DNA from: Chondrilla cf. caribensis
Taxonomy: Eukaryota; Porifera; Demospongiae; Chondrillida; Chondrillidae
DNA: 64,000 nucleotides
Assembly: GCA_964020155.1 (NCBI GenBank)
Contig: OZ026559.1
Coordinates: forward strand, 2,812,955 to 2,876,954
Direction of reading: 5' to 3'
Below the pieces are notes generated by a model. It was not told the origin of the DNA, made no database searches, and saw nothing but the letters and a program-made list of their open reading frames with translations. This document shows, piece after piece, positions 1 to 16,323 of the stretch (positions within the stretch are counted from its first letter, which is position 1; the number at the start of each line of letters is the position of its first letter). A program made the position numbers and the translations under genes.

Positions 1-766
1 CCTTGGTCCACTCATCCTAGGATGTGGTGAAAGTACTCCAGGCTGGCAAAGATAAACTTAAGTGTGCATACAAAAAGGGTATTTTATATTTATATTATGA
101 TGAAAAGTTATTTATGATTCTGGACCAAGGCTGTAAGCATCTTCCAAATCTTAAGATTATCTCAAAGGTGTGGATTGCACGTTTCAATTGATTCCAGGGC
201 TAATGTTGACTTGTATTGTTTTGTGTTGATCTGATTTTTCTTTTTTGATATATGATGTGTGCCTTATAGGACCGTCTGTCCTAGTGTTATGCATGTGGCA
301 TGTTAGTAACAAGGATTGATTGATTGATTGATTGATAGATTATACAAAAAATGTTAGCATGTCTTTCATATATTATGTAAATGAAGTAGAAACTCATTAA
401 GACAAACAATAAGGGACCCACAAAGCCCATAAGTTCTTCTCATCTGGAATTGATTATTGTATACACACGTGTACACTCATACAGCAAGCCAAATGAAGCT
501 AATTATTTGGTAAGCATCAAATGTCAATTCATGTCATTGACAAATGTGTTTAATTTATCTTCGTAATTTGAACTGTAACAGTGAAACTTTGAGATGGTTC
601 AGAACAACCGTACTCCAATGCAATACTGATGTATACACAGGTAGGGAGCACCCAAGGGCTACTTGTATGACTGAGCCTGAGCTTACTGAGCTGAGAGTTA
701 CATCAATATGCACACATTTGTAGACATCCGTGTGGATAAACTACCCAGGAGGTATACCATACTTAC
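1..766. other. gene-free left edge; possible retroelement 3' tail
   Basis: No convincing exon was found. Positions 1-340 end in a short run of TTGA repeats (about 314-340), which is how many non-LTR retroelement 3' ends look, but no reverse-transcriptase coding sequence is visible, so this is only a suspicion. Positions 341-766 are AT-rich and featureless. Confidence 0.25.
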
Positions 767-1322
767 CTTCTGCCTAAATCTGCCTGGCTGATGTGAGGTA
801 GTATATAGTCTTGTATCATCAGAAACACAACCAGCACTAGGACAATCAGAATGAAAAGGTAGTAGTTGGCAATGTCTACTATCCACATTATGGAAATGAA
901 CATGAAGAAAGTCTGCATGATCGAAGGAAATCCATGAATGAGTATGCTGATAACGGTGAGGACAAGAAGTGTGTATTACAGTATATACAAACAAGAATGC
1001 AAAAATGCACATAAACTTGTACTGCAGTAGTGTACATACATATGTGTGTTGGGCATTGAATACAGTAGATTGAGTGGGTGTATGGTTCCTCTACTTACAT
1101 AGACATAGTCATAAACTGGTACGGCAATAGATCATCAAAGAAACCAAGATCTTTTGAAAATTTGTTCAATATGTGACCTGCAAATCCCAGCAGCATTGGA
1201 GCTCTCAGTACAGCTGTTAAAAAATTCTGTTGTGGAGCACTTTGGCTGCGTAGACACAAAGTTAACACAGAAAAACAGGATAGCCATGACACTATACAAG
1301 ACCAGTGCTCCAACAATAATAC
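767..1322 (-). pseudogene. decayed ABCC-type (MRP) ABC transporter fragment
   Basis: Two exon-like blocks on the minus strand (1099-1322 and 767-946) resemble the second transmembrane domain of ABCC/MRP transporters. The first carries VLRAPM, then ILNKFSKDLGF and DDLLP, the signature around the coupling helix of MRP4-like proteins. The second encodes a hydrophobic stretch (FFMFISIMWIVD and onward) fitting the next helices, and ends at a good donor (AG|GTAAGT). Signs of decay: the hydrophobic helix before VLRAPM (GIIVGALVLYSV) lies in a different frame from VLRAPM, so about one base has been gained or lost near 1255; about four residues are missing between APM and ILNKF; and no nucleotide-binding domain is present nearby. 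A sequencing error plus an unusual exon could also explain this. Family assignment is fairly sure; pseudogene status is inferred. Confidence 0.55.
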
Positions 1323-1373
1323 CTGCATAAACTCTAATAGGAGAAGGATTGTTTCTTCATGTGGTTGGTTGGT

Positions 1374-1660
1374 AATTACTTGGGCGTCCCTTTTAAGTTT
1401 AGAAGAACCTTCGGCGAAGGTATAACGTTCGGCAAAGTCGTTGTGATCGGATTCTAACCCAATTGCTAATTCTCGGCCTTTCCAAATTGGTCCATTTTAT
1501 TCGCGCAAGTATATAATATTAGATATGATTTAAATATTATACATTGACTGTTTCGTGATTATGTGTAGGAGCATCCATTATTATATCGAGTGTAACATAC
1601 CGGTGTCAGAGGAATGCGACACCAGAAAGTCGAAATCAAACCATCCATTTCAGAAACTGA
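1374..1660. repeat. dispersed repeat, copy A
   Basis: This segment is similar over about 250 bases to 47799-48030. Shared landmarks are ATTACTTGG at the start, AGAAGAACCTTC, and AACATACCGG near the end. No coding sequence is seen. It looks like a non-autonomous mobile element or a fragment of one. Confidence 0.55.
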
Positions 1661-1779
1661 CAAAATTAATGCATGCTGCAAAGTGACGAAATGATATTTT
1701 GGTACATAGTGACAATCACAGTCATATAACTTCATGATACATTGGTTTATGCAGAGCATAATAATGCATGTATAAATTG

Positions 1780-1801
1780 TGTGTGGTGTGTGTGTGTGTG
1801 T

Positions 1802-1872
<71 letters not shown>

Positions 1873-1874
1873 TT
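1780..1874. repeat. (GT)n microsatellite
   Basis: A nearly pure GT dinucleotide run with a few interruptions (TGG, TTTG). Short cysteine/valine reading frames across it are artefacts of the repeat. Confidence 0.95.
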
Positions 1875-2936
1875 TGGTGAGTAGGTGGCTGTATATTGAT
1901 TGGTGTTTGTGTGATATGCCTGCTATTTTACAGTTACCCTGCCTGCAGCTGCAGTGGAGTATGAGAGATTAAAAGTGTCAGCAAGAGTGGTGTCCTACAT
2001 CAGGGATTGAATTGCCTGCAACTCTATGACATTACCATGGTTCCATATATTCTACCATCTGATTTCAAAATATCAGTGAGTTTGAGGGGAGGAATTCTTG
2101 CAGAGGCTATTGCTATGTGCTTCTCCCATTTCATTGTATGGCATGTGCAGGTCTCCAAGAGCATGCAATTGGAACGATCTGATGGATGAGAGCATCATGC
2201 AAACCCATCAGCAGATCTTTGAGAATAAATCTCTCAGTATTTTATTGAAATTGTACGTGGTGGGGAATTAGGGGGAAGTCCATAGCATGTAAAATATACC
2301 ATTGTACTGTCTTCATCCATTGTTAAGTTTTATTGTAATTCATATCATTGATATGCATCAAAAGTTGCTGTGGTTGTATATGCTATGAGCTCTCTTATTC
2401 TCTTCAATGTTATAACAAAGTTAATACACTGACTTTAAATTTTCTTTTTACAGCCATTACCATACAGTAACTGTACAATTATTATTGTCATTACTATGGT
2501 GGTACTGTAACAATTAAAATAAATAATAATAATTAAATATTAATAATATCAGAATTCATTATGATAATATTATATTAATACAAGAATGAGTTAATAATAG
2601 TACTATGAATGCATACCTAATTAATATAAAATGTATGAGTGTATATATAATAATAATATATAATGCATAATTCTTAGATATTAAGAATTCATGGCATATT
2701 ATTATGCTTACAGTATAATATTTATTATGAGATGTGGCTCTGCCTGATCATGAGGTTATCATTGTGTCTATATTTATGATTGAATCATGATTATATTAAC
2801 AGTACATTCAATACAGTGTAGAAATTAATCATGATAATAATAGTATAATAGGTATATATTATTATGTACTTTGACCTCTATAGAAAATGTAACTTAACGT
2901 AATGTACAATAGTTAATTGTTTCCTCTCTCAAGTTG
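1875..2936. other. AT-rich intergenic DNA
   Basis: No exon recognised. Positions 2500-2880 are extremely AT-rich with many short TAA/ATT runs. This is the 3' flank of the minus-strand Ig receptor gene. Confidence 0.6.
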
Positions 2937-5900
2937 CTACACCATATCTCCTTTAGTCGCATAGGTAGAAGGAGTATCCACTTCTGTTTCAACACTCTTT
3001 ATTCTGTGTAGACCAACTGGCACTTCGTACATCGACCCCATACTTTGTGCTCGTGCATGAGATGGTGGTTCCATACCAGCTGTGAAACTAGGTCCACTCC
3101 TGGGAAAAGTGGAAACCACAAATTCTCCTTCACTCTCTGCATGACTCGGAAGGTTTGGAAGGCGGGGAAATGTTTCAGCTCTAGGTTCAAATTTCGGAGA
3201 ATAGGACCATGAATCTGCAACTGATGTACTCCTGTCATAGGAATGTTTAACGTAGGCATTTTCTAGTGAAAGTTCATAATGGCTGGTATGATGACTTGGT
3301 TTATTCAGAGACAAAAGGGATTCCTTGAAGCTCTGAAGGGAAGGAACACTACTGCTATAGTTTCTTCTCTTAGTGGTATTCTCTCTCTCAGGTGTCGGTG
3401 AAAGTGCCAAGACTAAGTTGCCTTTACTTCCACACAACCTCCAGCAGCAGCAAATGAGCAGACCAATAACAATTACAAAAATAACTATGACCGCAATGAT
3501 GGCAACGACAATCCCAGCAATCTCTCCGCTTGATAAAGTATTCATCGCTGTACCTATCAGTACGAAATAAATTTAACCATTTTATTCAATCGTGGTGGTA
3601 TGATTGGTGTGTATTATAGTATAATAGTTACCATAAAATTGGTATTTCCAGTATTGGTATTTCCATTATTATAGTGGAGTAGAAACTGGTATACGTAGCT
3701 ACAATGTATTACATACATTGAAACCTCTCTGGTATGTATTGTACACTATGGGTCTTGTAATTCATATCCTTGCTTCAGAGGTTTCCTCAATTCATAGGTC
3801 ACCCAAATCACCACTGTGACAGTGTGGTATATACGTATGAAGGGGTTTCCTCAAGTCATAGATCACTAATTTCACCACAGGATGATATGAAGTATTCTTA
3901 CCAAAGGAGGAGGTTTCTGAAGAGAGTACGCAAGGTCCTACCACTCCACCGCCAGCCATTTGAATTGCTATAATGTACGTTCCTGGTTGAACATCAGACT
4001 CCGGTCCTCCGCTAAAATCAATCGTAAGATTTTGTGCTCCCGATGCAGGAACTTCCTGCTCGTGAAAAGGCTCTTCACCCCTGCAAGCCCTTGAGGGGTC
4101 ACTGTACTCCTTCACAGGCAAAGCGTACAACAATAAAGTGAAGGTTGAAGGCGACGATACTGAAAAATGCACTGCAGCCAGCTTGTTATCCACTCTTAAT
4201 GATGGCTCGTCTACAGTTGAATTTAAAATACATACAAAAACAATTGGGGAAAAAATTGTTAGAACATTGCAATCATTGCATAGATGACAAGAAGTCAACT
4301 CACAGAGAACAAGAAGAGGTTGCTGTCCACTAGTATACAGTGCACCTCTTGTTGATATGGCTCTACATATGAGTGTTCCTGAATCTTTTAGTCTTGTCTG
4401 AACAATTGTTACCCTGTAGGTTATCTTCAGAGCTGATACCATTTCCATTGATAAATCGTATGAGAATCCTTGAAGTATTCTGTCTCCAATATACCACTGA
4501 ACCTCTCCAACTGTGTCAACCCATTCAATAGTACACGAGCCAGTTACACTACTACCAAGAATCGCAGCTCCTGGAAGAAGGATCTTCTGCCTTACTATAG
4601 GAAGCTCTATAATAAGATATAATGTCATATGCAAAGATATTGCATAATAGTTATGCTGCATTTATTAAATTAAGCCTTATGGCTGATGCAGAAAGTAATT
4701 AACTATAAACTCACTGATGACATGGAGCTCAACTTCATTGGCTGTGATTACAGGTGTATTTACAAACAGAGAAGAACCAAGTGTTCTGCAGATATATCCA
4801 CCGAAAGCACTCAGGTGTTCATCTTCTGATGTAGCGTTTTTGATTGTCAGTTGGAATGTTTGAGGATTGAATACGTACTTACCACCACCTGAAACTGGAT
4901 TGGTACTTGTAGCAAAGAGCATTCCACGACTATTTCTCCATTCGATTACTTGAGTCCTGTTGAGACTACCAAATATCAAACCGCAATCCAAGGTGGCATC
5001 GCTACCTTCAGAAACTGAATACGATCTTCTAGAGTTCAAGTCTCTTTCAGGATGTACTATTGTAATAATACAAATTAATCAAATATATACACTGTGATCA
5101 TGCAGTACCTATAAACTTAAAACCAATCTAAAGCTACAGTACTCCTAACTTAGACTTAAAGACTTACAAATTCTTAAGCACAATGTCCTCCAGGTCACTA
5201 TTATAGTTTATAATAACCATTATAGTAATTCTGTTACAAGAGATCTGTTATAAGCTATGTAGGTCCAGCCTGGTGTAAATCACCAAAGAATTATTCGACC
5301 TATCTTAAAAATAATTCAATTATTATATATCATCATCAAGCCAATATCGCCCTTAGGCCTCAGCATTGCATAATAATATTATATGGATTAAACATTGTAG
5401 CTTAATACTTTTGGTGGGTACTATAGATATTAATAATAATTATTATGTACATAGTATTATTATTATTGTCATGTTCCTACATATATAAATGAATTTGTAC
5501 ATACGTACATGGAAATGATGGCAGGCTAAGTAGATTAACAGAAATTATTAAATTCTCTGTAATTATTATGTATGTATGTCATAAAGACATCCTTGGTTAA
5601 AATTAATTTCATAATAAAATAACACTTATATTAATAGATCCCTGTTATTGTTGTAATTATAATGTATGTTTGTGTATGAGTGTATCCAAGTGTTGAGAGA
5701 GAGGATCCTGGACCTCATGACAAAAAATATTATTAATATTATTATTATTATGAAAGGGGCTGACAGTCAGGGCGAATTTTTATTCCATGGTTGCATAATT
5801 AAAGACATGTACAGGGGAATTAGTATAACACGTGCAATCTCAATAACCTCATATGTACATGTACAACTTTCATGGTTAAGGTTACGTAACCTTATTTCAC

Positions 5901-6596
5901 CTGGGGTAGCCTTTAGCCAGGAGGCTACTATGCTAGGCACCCAATCAAAATTTGTACAGGTAAAAATAGAAAAAGGAACTAACTTTTGCATATTGACTGC
6001 TTGTATAATTTTTAAATTATTTATTTATGGTATTTTTCATATGCTCCCACTGGGTGCCTTAGTATTAGCCCCGAGGGTTAGTGGCCTCACCAGATTAAAT
6101 TGAGACATTCTATCCTGTCCTATCAAGAACCCATGCACAAAAGGGTACGTACTATTATACTACCAACGTACTTAGTAATACACAATATTCGATTCTTTTA
6201 ATAATAATTATTATTGCATGCCTAGTGCAGTTGGTACTCACCTAGTAAGCTTCCGATGTTCTGCTGGGCGCTGTCTCCACAAGCGCTCTCAGGTAGACAA
6301 GTATAGTTTCCTTCGTCCTCAAAAGAGACAGAACGAATCTCAAAGAAGGAAGAAATGCGAAGAATGAAATTACCGCCGTACTCTATTTCTTTCCCGTTTT
6401 TGAAAAAGCGAGGGTTTGTCAGCGGTTGAGAATCAGGTGTCAAGCAGCGAAGCGTCGTCAGATCTCCTCTGTGGCTTATTGATTTTATCGGCGAAACGGA
6501 CGTCTGGGAAGGACACTGTCCTAACACACCGAGGACTGGTAAGGAGATCAACGCGATCCCGAGGGAAAGGGTACCGACAACCTGTACAGCCATCAT
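2937..6596 (-). CDS. Ig-domain single-pass transmembrane receptor
   Basis: Five exons, all introns phase 1: 6242-6596, 4715-5056, 4304-4606, 3902-4210, 2937-3553; 641 residues. Exon 1 begins at ATG 6596 with a signal peptide (residues 1-27) and an Ig domain (C51, C100 in DEGNYTC). Exon 2 encodes a second Ig domain (TLDC, IEW, YICR). Exon 3 encodes a third (GSC, VQWY, then DSGTLIC). Exon 4 looks like a fibronectin-III or Ig-like stalk. Exon 5 has a transmembrane helix (IAGIVVAIIAVIVIFVIVIG) followed by a CCCW stop-transfer region and a cytoplasmic tail of about 170 residues rich in Ser, Pro and Tyr. SMYEVP fits a YxxP SH2-ligand pattern, which is inferred only. One domain per exon with symmetrical phases is the classic exon-shuffling layout. 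No orthologue is recognised; the ligand is unknown. The start lies 242 bases downstream of the GFUS stop, on the same strand. Confidence 0.8.
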
Positions 6597-6838
6597 ATCA
6601 CACTAGTACTTGTCCGGCAACAGGCGTGCCTTCCCATCTAGGAGTATAGTAACGCTACGTTCCTATATTCGTACATCAGTCGCAACACTGGAGTATCGTA
6701 CGAAAATAGCACCATTCCTGTAGATCACCTTGATGCTACGCCTACAAGTTCGGAAATTCCATACAAATTCCTTGCATGCACGTAGTACAAATCATCTCCA
6801 TAGACGTGCATGTATAGTAAGGTGTAGCCAGTGTTGTT

Positions 6839-12274
<5,436 letters not shown>

Positions 12275-12855
12275 TTTCTGAATCCAGCGTGTTAAAGAAA
12301 CAATAATGACAATGCCATAATAAATGGCGCGTTGCTAGCTTGGGGTAATTATTACATAGCCACGTATAAAAGGGTCTAATATGGTACATGATAATAGTTT
12401 CGATGGCAATTATCTTGCATGCATGAAATTTAACATCACATTTATGTGGAACATGCATGTACACATAAACTAGGTATATGAAAATAGAATTACACGAAAT
12501 ATGCTTGAAGATGCATATAAAACAGAATTATTGATTAAAAATACTAATAATAACATGATACATGTTATGTTAATAATCATTAATCACCCAGTATCTTTGC
12601 TTCCAAATGTTCTTATGTTAATAACATGTAATAATAGTGCACCCTCATTGAGAATAGCAAGTATACAAAAGCGCTGCTATGTGAATTTACGATCAAATTC
12701 CAACATACGTACGAATAATTTTACACACAATATCATACTTCATGCACAAAGAGTATTAATTTTGCTAATTATATAGGATAACAATAGAATTATGAAATAA
12801 ATGGAAAATAACATTGGAAGTTGTCGATAATCTAAACAAGACAAACTCTGGACAG

Positions 12856-15585
12856 TTATTTACCATACGTGTTTATATCTCGTAAATCAATATAGATTTC
12901 CTTACTCAAAGACCCCTTCAGTAAAGTCAGTTCTCGATTGCTAGAGAAGTCATCGGGAGTGTAGGAATGCGAAACCCTGCTGGATTCGAGCAGCCCCATC
13001 CTCTGAAGGGCAGCAGCAACTAACTCACTACAAAACAAGGAACTGAGGTCCTCCTTGCGATTCTTGAGAAAAGGTAAAGCTTCTTCAATAAACTTCATTG
13101 AAGACAAGATCAAATCCAGCTTATTCTTTTCATAGGGACGCCCAGAGACCTCCTCGAAGAAACCCATCATCTTTAGGTTCATCTCTTCCCTTTCCTCTAC
13201 CGTGAATCCAGTGAGATGACGGATAGCGACACGACCATACCACCCAGAAAATATCTTTGCTTCCAATGGCAGGAGCTCTACTCCCTGGGTTACACGTCCT
13301 GTCTCAATGTCCACAAGACCTTTGAGTGTATGAAGTAAACAATATTTCTTATAGCTATTACTCCATATTTATACATACAAATGACATCCATTATATACAA
13401 ATGGCATACATACATATGTTAGATGGCGGAAATACTTAGTACAGTAAGAGTACATCCAAGGGGCAATGGGAGTATCAAATGTACTGTCCTTACAAACGAG
13501 GAATTATTTAACTACACAAAATAAATTCTTAGGTTGAGAGTTACAGTACAAATCCGAATGAATTTTGAGGTACCAGGCTACTGTATGTATGTATATACAG
13601 GTACTGATCGAACACACACTGTACATAATATTATGTACATACATCGTACATACCTGCTGTATTGGTGCTGGCTTCAAACACCATAGGCTGGTTAATGAAG
13701 GGTGCTTTGAATATCTACGAAATGGCAAGAGATTGTTACATATCGTAGACTGACACAATAGTGAAGCCAGTGATTTTCATTACGAACAATACAACTATTA
13801 CCGGGAGTCCACTGTGACTTTGATATCGATTATCAGTGCATGACAATTAATTGATGAATAAACTTCTCACCAAAAGTAAAAAAATAAGTGGGTGTAACTG
13901 AAGGCCACTCCCACTTCTATAGGCAAAGCAGTCCCAAATAGACCGGATAGCTGTTTCACATTTCAGGCAGGAATAAGCTTCAAAATAAAACTCACTCATG
14001 GAAGGTTGCAGGTAATAATCTATTACATCACTTCGTATTTCCTGTCAGTAATTGATTTGCTCACACTACTAACGATGCTTCTTATAAAAATTGATGAATG
14101 CATTGATTTATCATCCTGTCAGTAAAGTGCATTTATTATGTCATCACAAGAGCACACTTACCATGCCAATATGAGAGAATTCCGACTGGTCAAACAACCT
14201 AATGATGGATCCCGTCAAAGTCACGCCCTTCATCAAGATGATATCACCTGTCTGCAGATCATCAAACACACTCTGCAGTTTGATGACTTCAACGGATTGA
14301 GTATCCATTACATCATCGCTGCAGTAGGAAAGAATTAGACACAACTAATCAGGATCATAGCAAATTTGGCAGAATAAAGAATTATCAAAGCAGAGGACAC
14401 CAATGCAGGGACTTACATAAGTCGAGACAAAAGGGGAGGCTCTCCTTTCTGCATTGGCCCCTTTCTGGGCTTGGGAACTTTGATACGAACACGCTTCTCT
14501 TCCAGATCAATCATCTCCAGCAAATTATCAGGACGAGCTTGACAAGGATCACCTTTCAAATAGCCCAACTTGTTATAAGCGTGAGCAACGACCAAACAGG
14601 ATGGGACCTTCAAAATTCTTGCATTCGGTCGTATGCTGTCTTCACCACAAGCAACCATGAAGCCAGTAGGGGCTAGGGAGGATATCTCCCTCTCAATGGC
14701 TTCTCTCTCCAAAGCATAGATTTCGTACTTGGAGATGGCATCTTTAACTCTGTCGATGTCCATACAAGAGGGAGCCTGACCTGTCTTCAATCTGTAGATG
14801 TAGACTTTATTGAAGTCACCGTAGAACATGCGAGAACTTGCACTGATGAGCTTCACTTCCAAGTATTGCTTGCGGGAGAATTCAGCGAGACTCATAAACT
14901 TCGACCTACCCTTCAAGATTAGCAGAGGGAAATGTGGGGCACATTCACTATAATCAACAATGATTGCATACTGAGGCTCGGGGTCCTTTGCACGGTACAT
15001 CACACAAAGATCCCCCGTTTTGAGAGTGGGTTTGATTTTATGGAGGTTATGGCGCTTTTCTTTCTTCTCAAAGAAATCCACTTCTTCTTGAACTTCATCA
15101 TCATCTTCCATGTGATGGTGGGAATGTTTCTTGTGCTTCTTGTGATGGCGGCGATGTTTCTTTTCCTTTTTCACACCTGGTTTGGGCCTCATTCTTAACG
15201 TCCCGTGAGAGCGATCGATTTCAAATTCAAAGAGGGAGTCATCCGAGCTCAATTCAGAATCAGTACTGAACTCGTCGTCAGATGTAAAACCACTCTCACT
15301 TTCAGTAGTTTCGGACTTCTTCGGAACTTCACTCCCAGATGTGCTAGAAACAGTGCTATGTCCTGTATCGGACTTCTGTGGAACAGTATCGGGTTCCTCT
15401 TGGCTCTCTTGGGAAGCAGGCAGTATTTTACTTTCGTCGGTTGTACTGTTGGACTTGTCAGGTGATACATCTTCGGAGATTGGGTCCATTTTCCCTTTCT
15501 TCTCACTGGCATCTACAACTGCAGCTGAAAAACTATGCGTTGAGCTTGACGACTCTCGTCTACTTTTGGGGGATTTATTGCCCAT
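12856..15585 (-). CDS. protein with tandem permuted papain-like (YiiX/C92-type) domains
   Basis: Four exons: 14417-15585, 14162-14318, 13654-13714, 12856-13319; 616 residues. Residues 1-180 are a low-complexity Ser/Glu/Asp region with a His/Lys-rich tract (139-158), probably disordered. The C-terminal domain (about 405-616) has GDIIL (414-418), SHIGM with His439, FEAS with Glu456, and FCSEL with Cys559. This is the His-Glu-Cys order of circularly permuted NlpC/P60 papain-fold enzymes of the YiiX/peptidase C92 group. Residues 185-360 repeat the same framework (LKTGDLCVM, AIIVDYS, CLVVAHAYNKLGYL) but have EPQY where SHIG should be, so this copy keeps the Cys (330) and lacks the His. The substrate cannot be read from sequence; amidase or thioesterase-like activity is the family expectation. 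The start at 15585 follows an AG acceptor at 15592, suggesting a 5'-UTR intron. Confidence 0.75.
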
Positions 15586-15591
15586 GTCTAC

Positions 15592-16323
15592 CTGTGAACG
15601 TTATTATAAAAGATAGATAGATATAACACCATACATTACCAATATAATTCGATAGCAGGTTAAACTGGAATAATACAACTACAAAAGCTCTGTTGTAAAC
15701 ATATTCGTTCTTCTCGAACCAAGCTGTAATTACGTACGTACTAATTGTTCACTGTTTAGCTACATACATCGGGTAAATGAGGCACCTAGGAATAATGGAT
15801 AAATTAGAAATATATAAATTCCACCCATAAATTGCTGATTCGATAACGGAATTGTAACTGAATTGTGAATACGTATCTCTAGAATTACCATCGACTCCAT
15901 AAACCGTATCGGCTATGGCTTATTGAGTCAATGGATTAATCTGATTAACGGTGTAAAGGCGACCATACGAGTTACTCTATTCCTTCCTACGTTATTTTGG
16001 AGTATCTGCCCACGAACACTCTATCCAACGTACCCTATCATAGTATGATTTGACCTTGGGGCTAGATTGTAACTGACGTCGGTGAATGCAATCATTAAGT
16101 TGGAAATCTAAGTCCTTTGCATGATAAGACGACTGGTTAAGGTGATATTTAAGAAAAAAGACGGTTGTGTAGGAGTAACTTACGTTTTTCTTACACCATG
16201 TGGTCTACGGCTACAAACATTCCAACACTCGAGTCTGGTTCTGTATCGAATGGGAATGTCGAGGAGGGGCATCGATTGTTGGGTCACGTGTTTATCACGA
16301 GGACGTAGCGAGGAATAAAGAAA
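15592..16323. promoter_or_regulatory. divergent intergenic region (papain-like gene / CEP20)
   Basis: Head-to-head spacing of 738 bases between the start codons of the minus-strand papain-like gene and plus-strand CEP20. The region probably holds both promoters and a 5'-UTR exon of the minus-strand gene. No TATA box or recognised factor site can be defended. Confidence 0.5.

Noticed and set aside
5666..6103. 145-codon plus-strand frame
   Set aside because: It lies within intron 1 of the Ig receptor, has low-complexity AT-rich composition and no similarity to known proteins.
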